Assembly (NCBI RefSeq): GCF_002259415.1 | Contig: NZ_NPFY01000022.1 | Span: forward strand, 181,868-245,867 | Length of the DNA: 64,000 nucleotides | Direction: 5' to 3' | From: Rhodococcus sp. 14-2470-1b | GTDB taxonomy: Bacteria; Actinomycetota; Actinomycetes; Mycobacteriales; Mycobacteriaceae | Part shown: in pieces, positions 53,094 to 62,124 of the stretch | Numbering within the stretch: position 1 is the stretch's first letter | Layout: every line of letters starts with the position of its first letter | Notes under the pieces: generated by a model | The model's database searches: none | Seen by the model: the letters and a program-made list of their open reading frames with translations, nothing else | Told to the model about the DNA's origin: nothing | Translations under genes and position numbers: made by a program

Positions 53094-56000
53094 GTGGCAG
53101 TGTCGACTTCATCGGTTCCAGGCCGCGGTCATACAGGCGTCGGTCACACAGGCCTCGATGGACAGAACGTGGAAGGCCGAGTGCTTCGGCTGCTGCAGTT
53201 CCTGCGGGAGATCGTCACCGCACGTACCGAGCCGACGTTGGACTACGAGGATCACCTTCGGGTTCAGTGGATCGACGGCGAGGCCGGTGCGCTTCGGCTC
53301 GACAGGAACGCCGGCGCAGGCGGCGTGGTGTTCCGAGCGGGACGCGTCGACGTCTCCGAGCCACCCGAGCTGCCGGCTCTGCTGAGTGGGCTCGTCGACC
53401 CGGCGATGATCGGAGACAGCCGTTACCGCGCGCTCGACCTGGAGGAATCGAAGGACACCGAGGCGGGCTACAGCGACACCGATGCGGATTTCGACATCCG
53501 CCGGGCGTACGAGATTCGCCAGGAATTCGCGTCGTACTCGGCCAAGTGGCGGGTCTGGGCGGAGAACGATCGCAAGGTCAGGCCGCAGGCGTCTTTGTAC
53601 GAGTCCCTGCAACTGATGATGCAGGAAGTCGCGTCGCGGCCGGAATCGGTCGAAGTCGTCGTCGCGTCCGGTCTGCTCGGTCTGGCCGCGACGGATTCCT
53701 CGACCGCGGTCCGAACTCACGTCCTGACGCAGTCGGCGACCATCGAGAGGGACGTACGCACCGGGGACCTGCTGGTCACGCTCGCCGCGCACGCTCAACC
53801 GCGCCTCGAGGATTCCAGGTTGCTCGCTTCCCACCCGCGATTCGACGTCTCGGGGTCGGTCGAGCTGCAGCAGACGCTCGCGTCGTCGGTATCGTCTCCT
53901 CTCGCGCCGTCGGTTCGGGAGTATCTGGTGGATTGGGCTCGGCGTACGCTCGACGTCGACCTGGAGGTGCGGGCCGAGCTTGACCGCCCTGCGACGTTCG
54001 GGGTCGCGGACAAGCCGACGATGACGCTCTCCCCGGCAGTGGTGCTGCGCAAACGAGACTCCTACGCCCTGCTGGACTACTACGAGCAGATGATCGCCGA
54101 GCTCGGACGAGACGGCGCGACGGCACCCCTCGGTCTCGCCCAGCTGGTCGAGCCCATCGAACCGGCGGATCGGTTGGCGTGGCTGGAGCGGTCGGGCGCG
54201 GCGGACCCCCGCGAGATCGCCGAGGACCCGATGTTCCCGCTTCCGGCGAACGCGGAGCAGTCCCAGATCGTGCATCGTCTCGGACGCGACAGTGGGGTCG
54301 TCGTGGAGGGCCCACCGGGAACCGGGAAGACGCACACGATCGCCAATCTGATGTCCTCGCTGCTCGCGCGTGGGCAGCGAGTTCTGGTCACTAGTGAGAA
54401 ATCACAAGCATTGCGTGTGCTGCGGGACAAGCTTCCTCCTGATCTGCAGGAGTTGTGCGTGTCCATCACGGACCTGTCGCGCGGTGGGTCCGAGGAGCTC
54501 AGTCGCAGCGTGGCACGGATCGCGGATCGAAAAGCGGCCTACAACGACATCGACGACGCCGAGAAGATCGACTCCCTCGTCGCACGTCGCGCCGAAGCTC
54601 TCGCCCGACGCGACGGACTGTTGGATTCGGTCGCCGAGGTACGAGCTGCGGAAACCGTTGTGCACCCGTACATCTCGGACGGGTTCGAGGGGACAGCTGC
54701 GACCGTCGTGCGCAAGGTGAGTTCGCTGGAGGGGGCCCACGAGTGGCTGCCGGGCCCCCTGTTCGGTGAGCGTCCACCACTGAGCGGCACCGAGGTCGAT
54801 CGGCTGCGCCGCTTGATCGCGACCGCACGTGAGGGCAGGGATGCCAGGACTGGACAGGCGCTTCCCGCGCTCGAGACGATGCTGCCCAACTCGGCCGAGC
54901 TGAGAGCCCTGTGCGAGCGTGCGAGCGCGACGGCGCCGACGACGTCCGATCAATCCGCTCAGCTGGTCGAATTCCTCGGTGGGGTCGATCCGGCGGCTGC
55001 GTTCGACATCCGCAGACTCTGCGAGGAGCTCGACGCACGTGTCCGCGATGTCCAAGAGCTCGACGCCGTGTACCGGCAGTTGACCGATTCGGTACTGTCC
55101 GGAGAAGCCGCCCATCTGTGGTCGAGAGTCAGCGGAACAGTGTCGACGGTCGACGTCGCGGCGCAGTCGGACCGTTTCGTCGGCGCGCACGACGTGCGCA
55201 GTTCGCTGACGTCGAATGCTGCGTTCCAAGCTCTCGAATCCTTCGCCGTGGCACTGGAATCGGGCTTGGAATGGAAGGGGAGATTCCGCAAGAGCGAGCA
55301 GCAGAAGGCCGTCGAGCAGCTGGGCATCGTGGCGGAGGTGGACGGGACGGCTGCTGCCTCGGCCGCGACCGTGCGTCTCGTGGCCGAGCACGTCCGTGCA
55401 CTCGACATCGTTCGTACCGCGTCGGTTCTGTTGGCAGACTTGGGAATCGCGGTGTCCACGGACGGATCCCGTTCGCGCCAGGTCAACGATCTACAACTTG
55501 TCGCCAGCAAACTCGTTCGCGTGTCGGGTGTTCTCCATGCACGTGACGCACTGGTCGAGCGGTTGTATGCAGTGTCTCCTTCTGCTCCGTGGATCCGAAC
55601 CCTCGACGACGCGCAGAAGTTCGCGGGTTCCGCCGGTGCCATCGCGACTCGTATCGATGCGGACGTCGCGCGCGCCGAGTTGGAGCGGGTGCTGTACGGC
55701 GTTGCGGTTCAGATCGACAGTGGTCCGTCTCCGGAAGGCAACGCGCTGGTCGCCGCGATCAGTTCGGCCGACGCCGACGCGGTTGCCGCCGCGTGCGATT
55801 CCTACCTTCTCGCCTGCGCCGAGCAGAAGGATCAACTCGAACAGGATGCGTTGTCCGCGAGGCTGATCGAGACCGCGCCTGCGCTGCACGAGCTTGTCGT
55901 GGACACCGCGGCCGACCCCGAATGGGACGAGCTGAGTTGGCAGATGTCCAAGGCGTGGGCGTGGCGCCGAGCGCGCGAGTGGGTGTCCGAACAGCACGAC

Positions 56001-57827
56001 TCGGGCCTCGAACACCGTCTCGACGCCGAGCTGAACGCAGCCGAGGCGGATCTGTCTTTTCTCACCGCCAAGCTCGGTGCGGCCATGGCGTGGCGTGATT
56101 GCCTCGAACGGATGACGGCCGTGGAAGTTCGTGCCCTGCAGACCTATCGGGAGCACATCTCCGCAATCGGCTCCGGTGCGGGGAAGTACGCGGAGACCTA
56201 CCGAAGTGCGGCGCGATCGGCTATGCGCGACGCACAGAGTGCCGTGCCGGCGTGGGTCATGCCGCTGCAACAGGTCCTCGCGTCGGTGCCGCCGGTCGCG
56301 GACAGCTTCGACGTGGTCATCGTCGACGAGGCCAGCCAGGCGGACATCAGCAGCCTGTTCCTGCTGTACCTGGCTCCGCGGGTCATCGTCGTCGGTGACG
56401 ACCGTCAGTGCGCGCCGGCAGATGTTCCGCAGACCGGGACCCTCGAGGATGTCTTCACCAGGTTGGACGTTTTCCTCCCCGATCTGCCGGAACACGTTCG
56501 CGCAACCCTGACGCCGCGATCGAGTCTGTTCTCGATGCTGCGGACGAGGTTCGGCCAGGTCGTCAGGCTGCGGGAGCACTTCAGATCGATGCCGGAGATC
56601 ATCAACTGGTCGAGTCAGCAGTTCTACGGTGATTCCCCACTCGTCCCGGTGCGGCAGTTCGGGGCGGACAGGCTTCCACCGCTGCGGCACACGTACGTGG
56701 CGGATGCCACCGTCGTCGGCAAGGGCGCGACGCTGGTCAACCGCGTGGAAGCGTTGGCCATCGTCGGCCAGATCGTGAAATGTCTTGCCGATCCCTTGTA
56801 TCATGGCAAGACATTCGGAGTCGTTGTACTGCAGGGGAGTTCGCAGGTCGACGAGATCCGCAACGAGCTCATCAAACGTATCGGCATCGACCAGTGGGAG
56901 GATCGCCGACTCCGTGTCGGCACGCCGCCGGACTTCCAGGGAGACGAGCGCAGCGTCGTGTTCCTGTCCATGGTCGTCTCGCCGAGTCAGCCGTTCGTCG
57001 CATTGACGGCAAATCAGTACAAGCGTCGGTTCAACGTCGCGGCGTCGCGTGCGCAGGACCAACTGTGGCTGTTCCATTCGGTCACCGTGGACCGCCTCAA
57101 GCGCGCAGACCTGCGCAACAGTTTGCTCGGGTACATGACGTCGGTGTCGCCTGCATCGGTTGTTCCGATGCCGCTCGGCGTAGACGCCGAATCACGCCAC
57201 ACCGATTTCGCGTCGTTGTTCGAGCAGCGAATCTTCGTGGAACTTCGCGATCGGGGTTACCACGTGACTCCGGGAGTCGAGGTGAACAACCGTCGGATAG
57301 ATCTGGTCGTCACCGGGCAGGCGTCGCGACTGGCGGTCGAGTGCGACGGTGACACGGTTCTGGACAGTCCGGAGCGACTTCGGGCCGACCTCCAGCGCGA
57401 ACAGGAACTGAAGCGATGCGGCTGGACGTTCTGGCGAGTCCGCGAATCCGAGTACTACCTCGACCCCGACGCTGCCATGAGCAGTCTGTGGGCGACGCTC
57501 GCCGCGGGAGGCATCGAACCCGATTCGGTGCACGCCGACCCGGACCCGATCCAGGCGGTGGAGTGGACACCGCTGGACCTCGAACCCCGCAAGGAGGACA
57601 TCGTCACCGAGGTGGCGTTGCCCGGTCGTGTTCCACGGCCAGCGGACGAGAATCCGTCGTGGAACGGGTGGCTCGGGCGAGCACGTGAGGACGTGGACGT
57701 GCCGGCGGAAGCCGTCACCGAGGTGTGGACGATGCCCGCGAATGTCCGCGGCGCGAGTTCCGAGGACGACGGCATCGTCGACGTGGAACTGCCGATCAAC
57801 GGATTTCACGGTCGCCGACGGTCGTAG
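53094..57827 (+). CDS. Large SF1 helicase fused to REase_MTES_1575-like nuclease (putative defence protein)
   Basis: 1577 residues. A 400-residue N-terminal region of unknown fold precedes the P-loop GPPGTGKT (Lys412). A long insertion of about 650 residues separates motif Ia from VVIVDEASQAD (Asp1078-Glu1079), then VGDDRQCAP, RLREHFRS, TPPDFQGDE and NVAASRAQDQL (about 1313), all of UPF1/DNA2 type. Residues about 1395-1460 (RRIDLVVTG..LAVECDGD....LRADLQREQELKRCGWTFWRVRES) resemble the Vsr-related REase_MTES_1575 fold, with E-x-D instead of E-x-K. This helicase-plus-nuclease pattern is common in prokaryotic defence. It stands alone. The GTG six bases later (53100) has better AGAGG spacing. Confidence 0.8.
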   Translation: MAVSTSSVPGRGHTGVGHTGLDGQNVEGRVLRLLQFLREIVTARTEPTLDYEDHLRVQWIDGEAGALRLDRNAGAGGVVFRAGRVDVSEPPELPALLSGLVDPAMIGDSRYRALDLEESKDTEAGYSDTDADFDIRRAYEIRQEFASYSAKWRVWAENDRKVRPQASLYESLQLMMQEVASRPESVEVVVASGLLGLAATDSSTAVRTHVLTQSATIERDVRTGDLLVTLAAHAQPRLEDSRLLASHPRFDVSGSVELQQTLASSVSSPLAPSVREYLVDWARRTLDVDLEVRAELDRPATFGVADKPTMTLSPAVVLRKRDSYALLDYYEQMIAELGRDGATAPLGLAQLVEPIEPADRLAWLERSGAADPREIAEDPMFPLPANAEQSQIVHRLGRDSGVVVEGPPGTGKTHTIANLMSSLLARGQRVLVTSEKSQALRVLRDKLPPDLQELCVSITDLSRGGSEELSRSVARIADRKAAYNDIDDAEKIDSLVARRAEALARRDGLLDSVAEVRAAETVVHPYISDGFEGTAATVVRKVSSLEGAHEWLPGPLFGERPPLSGTEVDRLRRLIATAREGRDARTGQALPALETMLPNSAELRALCERASATAPTTSDQSAQLVEFLGGVDPAAAFDIRRLCEELDARVRDVQELDAVYRQLTDSVLSGEAAHLWSRVSGTVSTVDVAAQSDRFVGAHDVRSSLTSNAAFQALESFAVALESGLEWKGRFRKSEQQKAVEQLGIVAEVDGTAAASAATVRLVAEHVRALDIVRTASVLLADLGIAVSTDGSRSRQVNDLQLVASKLVRVSGVLHARDALVERLYAVSPSAPWIRTLDDAQKFAGSAGAIATRIDADVARAELERVLYGVAVQIDSGPSPEGNALVAAISSADADAVAAACDSYLLACAEQKDQLEQDALSARLIETAPALHELVVDTAADPEWDELSWQMSKAWAWRRAREWVSEQHDSGLEHRLDAELNAAEADLSFLTAKLGAAMAWRDCLERMTAVEVRALQTYREHISAIGSGAGKYAETYRSAARSAMRDAQSAVPAWVMPLQQVLASVPPVADSFDVVIVDEASQADISSLFLLYLAPRVIVVGDDRQCAPADVPQTGTLEDVFTRLDVFLPDLPEHVRATLTPRSSLFSMLRTRFGQVVRLREHFRSMPEIINWSSQQFYGDSPLVPVRQFGADRLPPLRHTYVADATVVGKGATLVNRVEALAIVGQIVKCLADPLYHGKTFGVVVLQGSSQVDEIRNELIKRIGIDQWEDRRLRVGTPPDFQGDERSVVFLSMVVSPSQPFVALTANQYKRRFNVAASRAQDQLWLFHSVTVDRLKRADLRNSLLGYMTSVSPASVVPMPLGVDAESRHTDFASLFEQRIFVELRDRGYHVTPGVEVNNRRIDLVVTGQASRLAVECDGDTVLDSPERLRADLQREQELKRCGWTFWRVRESEYYLDPDAAMSSLWATLAAGGIEPDSVHADPDPIQAVEWTPLDLEPRKEDIVTEVALPGRVPRPADENPSWNGWLGRAREDVDVPAEAVTEVWTMPANVRGASSEDDGIVDVELPINGFHGRRRS

Positions 57828-57857
57828 CGGCAGGACTGGCGCGTCGTGGCTGTGCGT

Positions 57858-57863
57858 TAGCGT
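57858..57863 (+). promoter_or_regulatory. -10 element before the NAD(P)-binding protein
   Basis: TAGCGT (TANNNT) lies 34 bases before the ATG; the leader then carries GAGGGAG as ribosome-binding sequence. It drives the gene independently of the upstream helicase. Confidence 0.35.
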
Positions 57864-57897
57864 GGAACACGACCTGTTTCCATTCGAGGGAGTGTTC

Positions 57898-58548
57898 ATG
57901 TCCAGAGTTGCCATCTTCGGAGGCCACGGCAAGATCGCACTACGTTTGGCGCCGTTGCTCGTCGCACGGGGGCACGAGGTCGGAGCGATCATCCGTAATC
58001 CGGAACACGTGAACGACGTCGCGAATGCCGGTGCCACTCCGGTCGTCGCCGATATCGAGACTCTCGACGTCGAGAAGATCGCTGCGCTGATCGACGGTTT
58101 CGACGCAGTCGTCTGGTCGGCAGGTGCGGGCGGCGGAGACCCGAAGCGCACCTACGCCGTGGATCGCGATGCAGCCATTCGGTCGGTGGACGCGTCGGGC
58201 CGCGCGGGTGTGTCGCGATACGTCATGGTGTCGTACTTCGGTGCGGGGCCGGACCACGGCGTGGATCCGGGCACTTCGTTCCACGCGTATGCGGACGCCA
58301 AAGCCTCAGCCGACGAGTACCTGCGGACGACGTCGCTCGAGTGGACCATTCTCGGGCCGAGTGCGCTGACTCTGGAACCAGGTACCGGTTCCATCACGAC
58401 GCGTGACGCCGGTGCGACGGGGGCGTCCGTGACCCGCGACGACGTCGCGGCAGCGATCGCAGCGGCATTGGACGACAAGTCGACTGTCGGCCGCTTCATC
58501 GAATTCGACAACGGTGACACCCCCATCGCCGACGCGTTGCGTGGGTGA
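57898..58548 (+). CDS. NAD(P)-dependent epimerase/NmrA-like oxidoreductase (SDR_a5)
   Basis: 216 residues. IFGGHGKIALRLAPLL is a glycine-rich Rossmann loop, followed by the beta strand IIRNPEH, ADIETLDVEKIAALIDGFDAVVWSAGAGG and YVMVSYFGA. The Tyr-x3-Lys of classical SDRs is replaced by HAYADAKASADEYL, as in atypical SDR_a5/YwnB proteins that may sense NAD(P)H rather than catalyse. GAGGGAG lies upstream of the ATG. The stop overlaps the next gene's GTG by eight bases, so the pair is coupled. Function is unknown. Confidence 0.85.
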   Translation: MSRVAIFGGHGKIALRLAPLLVARGHEVGAIIRNPEHVNDVANAGATPVVADIETLDVEKIAALIDGFDAVVWSAGAGGGDPKRTYAVDRDAAIRSVDASGRAGVSRYVMVSYFGAGPDHGVDPGTSFHAYADAKASADEYLRTTSLEWTILGPSALTLEPGTGSITTRDAGATGASVTRDDVAAAIAAALDDKSTVGRFIEFDNGDTPIADALRG

Positions 58549-59734
58549 TCGGACCGGGCGGCCGGTAGCGGAATCGACCAGGCCACGGCTCGTGCGTCGG
58601 CTCACGGTGTCGTCTCTCGTTCTGTTGGTCGTGGTGCTGCTCTTCGGGGTTCCGTTGTGGACGCTGTTCTTTGCAGGTACGGACTGGCCGGCGGCCGTCT
58701 CGCTCGCGGGATGTGTCGGAATTCTCGTGGCTGGGACGGCTCTGCCCACGGCGATGGTTCTAGGGCACGCGCGAGGTGACGACCGTGCGGCGCGAGTCGG
58801 CGACACGGTGCTCGGCGCTGTGTGGGTGTTGTTCGTGTGGAGTGTTCTGGGGAACCTTGTCGGCGCGGCGTTGGCCGTCGCGGGGATCGAGGATCCTTTC
58901 CGCTCCAGGCTTGTCGCGTGCGCGGTCGTGGTCGTCGTGGTTTCGCTGCTGGGGTGGGGGCACTACCAGGCGATGAAGGTGCCCCGTGTCGTCGAGAAGG
59001 ACGTTCACCTCGAGCGACTCGGCGCGGACCTCGACGGGTTGCGGGTGGTGATGATCACCGACACCCACTACGGTCCGATCGACCGCGCCGCATGGTCGGC
59101 GAAGGTAGTGGAGAGAATCAATCAGCTCGACGCCGACGTCGCGTGCCATATCGGTGATCTGGCCGACGGGTCGGTCGCCGCGCGCCGGCATCAGGTGGAA
59201 CCGTTACGGCACGTTCGTGCTCGGTACGGGCGGGTGTACGTAACCGGAAATCACGAATATTTCGGCGAGGCTCAGGCCTGGCTCGATCACATGGAATCGC
59301 TCGGGTGGACAGCGCTGCACAACGACCGCATCGAGATCGGTTGCGGGAGCAGTGCTCTGGTGATCGCGGGCGTCGACGATCGGACGGCGTCCGGCTCGGG
59401 GACGGCCGGGCACGGCGCGGATCTGGATCGCGCGTTGGACGGGGCGGACCCGCAGTTGCCGGTCTTCCTGCTGGCGCACCAACCCAAACAGGTCGACGAC
59501 GCGGTCAGGCGCGGAGTCGATCTGCAGGTGTCCGGACACACTCACGGTGGGCAGATCTGGCCTTTCCGGTACCTGGTTCGGCTGGATCAGCCCACCGTGC
59601 GAGGTCTCAGTGCGCACGGTGAGCGGACCCAGCTCTACACCTCGCCCGGTACCGGCTTCTGGGGTCCGCCGTTCCGGGTGTTCGCGCCGAGCGAGATCAC
59701 CGTTCTGGTTCTCCATGCTCGGACTGCGGGCTAG
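58541..59734 (+). CDS. Membrane-anchored metallophosphoesterase (YaeI type)
   Basis: 397 residues. The N-terminal 150 residues hold about four hydrophobic helices. Then the calcineurin core: MITDTHYG, HIGDLADG, TGNHEYFGEAQ, LAHQPKQVD and SGHTHGGQIWP, with the YaeI-style ending SPGTGFWGPPFRVF. Homologues hydrolyse lipid phosphates such as lipid A-related or UDP-linked diphosphates, but the actinobacterial substrate is unknown. The GTG start gives GTGGGTGA, overlapping the upstream stop. Its stop TAG shares bases with the convergent aldo/keto reductase stop. Confidence 0.86.
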   Translation: MGDRTGRPVAESTRPRLVRRLTVSSLVLLVVVLLFGVPLWTLFFAGTDWPAAVSLAGCVGILVAGTALPTAMVLGHARGDDRAARVGDTVLGAVWVLFVWSVLGNLVGAALAVAGIEDPFRSRLVACAVVVVVVSLLGWGHYQAMKVPRVVEKDVHLERLGADLDGLRVVMITDTHYGPIDRAAWSAKVVERINQLDADVACHIGDLADGSVAARRHQVEPLRHVRARYGRVYVTGNHEYFGEAQAWLDHMESLGWTALHNDRIEIGCGSSALVIAGVDDRTASGSGTAGHGADLDRALDGADPQLPVFLLAHQPKQVDDAVRRGVDLQVSGHTHGGQIWPFRYLVRLDQPTVRGLSAHGERTQLYTSPGTGFWGPPFRVFAPSEITVLVLHARTAG

Positions 59735-60606
59735 TCCGGCGCGCCGAGATTCAGCTCGTCGGGGTGTGCTCCAACGCGCACGTTGTCGTCCAAGGTGGCG
59801 ATCTCGCTGAGGTCCTCTGGCGTGAGCTCGAAGTCGAACACATCGATGTTCTGTGAAATCCGTTCGTCGTGAACGGATTTCGGGATCACGATCAGTCCGT
59901 TCTGCAGGTGCCAGCGAATCAACACCTGTGCTGCGGATTTGCCGTGACGCTCGCCGATGGTCGTGATGACCGGGTCGGTGAGCAGGGTGTTGGGCTTGGA
60001 GGCTTTGCCCCATCCGGAGTTGCTCGTTCCACCGAGCGGACTCCACGACTCGACGGCGATACCGTGCTGAGCGGCCGTGTCCTTGATCGCCTGCTGCGTG
60101 AGATGGGGGTGTAACTCGACCTGATCGACAGCGGGAAGCAGACCGCCGCGGTCGATCAGCAGCTGCAGGTGGCGAGGCTCGAAGTTGCACACTCCGACTG
60201 CTTTCGCTTTGCCGGATTCCGCGATCTTCTCGAGCGCCTCCCAGGTCCGAAGCAGTCGATCGTCGTTCTGCAGGGGCCAGTGGATGAGATAGAGGTCGAC
60301 GTACTCGAGGCCGAGTTTGCTCAGGCTGGTGTCGAAGGCTGCCAACGCGGGCTCGAACCCGTGATCGGCGTTCCACAGCTTGGTGGTCACGAAGATGTCT
60401 TCACGCGCGACACCGGCTGACGAGATGCCTCGACCGACGGCTTCTTCGTTGCCGTACGCCGCGGCGGTGTCGATGTGGCGATAGCCGGCTTCGTCGAGCG
60501 CGTACCGGACAGCGTGCTCGGTCTCACTGTCGGCTGCCTGCCAGACTCCCAGGCCGAGCTGGGGGATCGTGGTTCCGGAATTGAGGGTCAGGTTCGGAGT
60601 GCTCAC
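59731..60606 (-). CDS. Aldo/keto reductase (2,5-diketo-D-gluconate reductase-like)
   Basis: 291 residues. GYRHIDTAAAYGNE contains the catalytic Asp and Tyr of the tetrad, FVTTKLWN the Lys, and LYLIHWP the His; VGVCNFEPRHLQ and SWSPLGG complete the TIM barrel. C-terminal IPKSVHDERISQN is the NADPH-binding region. M. tuberculosis Rv2971 and Corynebacterium 2,5-diketo-gluconate reductases are similar. It reduces aldehydes such as methylglyoxal with NADPH. The GTG start has a leaderless TAGCCT; upstream ORF codons overlap the HAD gene and were rejected. Confidence 0.9.
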   Translation of the reverse strand: MSTPNLTLNSGTTIPQLGLGVWQAADSETEHAVRYALDEAGYRHIDTAAAYGNEEAVGRGISSAGVAREDIFVTTKLWNADHGFEPALAAFDTSLSKLGLEYVDLYLIHWPLQNDDRLLRTWEALEKIAESGKAKAVGVCNFEPRHLQLLIDRGGLLPAVDQVELHPHLTQQAIKDTAAQHGIAVESWSPLGGTSNSGWGKASKPNTLLTDPVITTIGERHGKSAAQVLIRWHLQNGLIVIPKSVHDERISQNIDVFDFELTPEDLSEIATLDDNVRVGAHPDELNLGAPD

Positions 60607-60613
60607 GCGTTCA

Positions 60614-60619
60614 AGGCTA
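60614..60619 (-). promoter_or_regulatory. -10 element of a leaderless promoter (aldo/keto reductase)
   Basis: On the minus strand TAGCCT (TANNNT) precedes the GTG by 7 bases. A plus-strand CATCAT near 60673 may serve the divergent HAD gene. Confidence 0.55.
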
Positions 60620-60685
60620 GCGCCGTCTGCCGCCCACCATGCCCGCATTGCCGCGGCCGGTGCGAGCGCTGGCATCATCGTGGGT

Positions 60686-61528
60686 GTGACGGTTCGTTTG
60701 CTTGCCACAGACCTCGACGGGACTTTGTTGAATTCGGAGCGTTCTGTTTCGGCACGAACTGCAGCGGCGATGGCCGCCGCCCGCGCTGCCGGGATCGAAG
60801 TTGTCTGGGCGTCGGCCCGGGCCAGGCACTCCATCCACGAGCTGGCCCAGTCCTGCGGATTCACGGGCAAGGCGATCGGCGCCAACGGAGCCGTTGTTCT
60901 CGATCTCGCCGACGGCACACCCGTCATCTCCGGAACGACGTCCATCGACGCGACTGCCGTCGCGAGGGCGATGACGAGGGTCCGTGACGTCGTGCCGGGG
61001 GTCGTCTTCGCGACGGTCGGTGCGACTCGATTCGTGGCCGAGCACGGATACGCCGCGCTGTGCGTATTCGCCGACCACCATCGGCACCCCCACGAGATGG
61101 ATGTCCAGGCGACGGTTCTGTCGGCCGAGCCGACGGTCAAGATCGTTGCTCGTCACCCTGATCTTCCCAGCGTGGAGCTGTACCGAACGGTGTTGGCCGC
61201 TGAGGTCGACGGCGTCGAACTGACCCATTCCGGCGCACCGTACATCGAGATGTCGGCGACAGGGGTGTCCAAGGCCAGCGCGCTGGCGCGGGTGTGTGAG
61301 GAATTGGGTATCGATCGGACCGACGTCGCAGCCGTCGGTGACGCGTTCAACGACGTCCCGATGCTCGAATGGGCAGGAACCGCTCTGACCACCGAGAACG
61401 CGATGCCGGAGATCAAAGTGGTCGCGGACAGGATCCTTCACTCCAACGACGACGACGGTGTGGCCCGGTACCTGGAAGAGCTGACCGAAGACCGTACAGG
61501 ACATTCGACAGAAGGAGCACCTTCATGA
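60686..61528 (+). CDS. HAD-IIB family phosphatase (Cof type)
   Basis: 280 residues. DLDGTLL has the two catalytic Asp residues, VWASARARHSIHEL motif II, the cap domain about 85-200, then SKASALARVCEELGI and GDAFNDVPMLEWAG for motifs III and IV. Cof-type HADs dephosphorylate sugar phosphates or cofactors; substrate unknown. A CATCAT hexamer 7 bases before the GTG suggests a leaderless start; GTG 60680 is an alternative. Its stop overlaps the next ATG by four bases, so it is coupled to the LpqN-domain protein. Confidence 0.87.
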   Translation: MTVRLLATDLDGTLLNSERSVSARTAAAMAAARAAGIEVVWASARARHSIHELAQSCGFTGKAIGANGAVVLDLADGTPVISGTTSIDATAVARAMTRVRDVVPGVVFATVGATRFVAEHGYAALCVFADHHRHPHEMDVQATVLSAEPTVKIVARHPDLPSVELYRTVLAAEVDGVELTHSGAPYIEMSATGVSKASALARVCEELGIDRTDVAAVGDAFNDVPMLEWAGTALTTENAMPEIKVVADRILHSNDDDGVARYLEELTEDRTGHSTEGAPS

Positions 61529-62055
61529 CTTCCGACAGCGGTGAATTGACTGTCGCCCAGTATCTTTCGTCGAACGGCATTCAGGTGACGCCGATCGGGC
61601 GCGACGCTGCGGCCGCCCTCGGGGTAGTGGCGCACACCCCGGCCGGATGGGAGGCGGCACCTGCCGAGCAGTTCCCCGGTGCGACGGCCGTGCTCGTCGA
61701 GACTTCGTTCGTGGAGAACGGCTTCGCGCCGAACGCCGTACTTCTTGTCGGCAAGCTGTCCACGGCAGTCGATTCCGGTCCGTTGCTCGACTGCAGCTTC
61801 ACCGATGCTCGACTGATGCCGGGATGGTCCGAGACCTCGGCAAGCGCCGAAGACCTGGGGCCGTGGCCGGCTCGGTTCCTCGCTGGGTCGTTCGCAGCGG
61901 AGCAATTGGAGTTGAATGTCACGACGCGGTACGCCGTCCTCGGTGTCGACGAGCAGTATCTGGTGCAGTTGACGGTCACCATCCTGGCCGGCCAAGCCGA
62001 GAAACTCGCGTTCGACGTCGCCGCGATCAACGACGGACTGTTCGACTTGGGATAG
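61525..62055 (+). CDS. LpqN/LpqT-domain protein without signal peptide
   Basis: 176 residues. TVAQYLSSNGIQVTPIGRD, then HTPAGWEAAP, and the C-terminal VDEQYLVQLTVTILAGQAEKLAFDVAAINDGL follow the LpqN/LpqT mycobacterial lipoprotein domain (PF10738-like). Here there is no hydrophobic leader or lipobox, so it is cytoplasmic or uses another export route. GAAGGAG lies 7 bases upstream of the ATG, which overlaps the HAD stop. LpqN in mycobacteria has been linked to virulence and host ubiquitin ligase binding; no function can be given here. Confidence 0.78.
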   Translation: MTSDSGELTVAQYLSSNGIQVTPIGRDAAAALGVVAHTPAGWEAAPAEQFPGATAVLVETSFVENGFAPNAVLLVGKLSTAVDSGPLLDCSFTDARLMPGWSETSASAEDLGPWPARFLAGSFAAEQLELNVTTRYAVLGVDEQYLVQLTVTILAGQAEKLAFDVAAINDGLFDLG

Positions 62056-62111
62056 TCCACCCGCTCTGATCGGACCCGATCGGTGCGACGCACACCCACC
62101 GCGCAGTTCAC

Positions 62112-62117
62112 TACAGT
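62112..62117 (+). promoter_or_regulatory. -10 element of a leaderless promoter (pRiA4b ORF-3 family gene)
   Basis: TACAGT (TANNNT) stands 7 bases before the ATG opening MPNRTGRARH, and no ribosome-binding sequence lies between. Confidence 0.55.
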
Positions 62118-62124
62118 CGGACAC

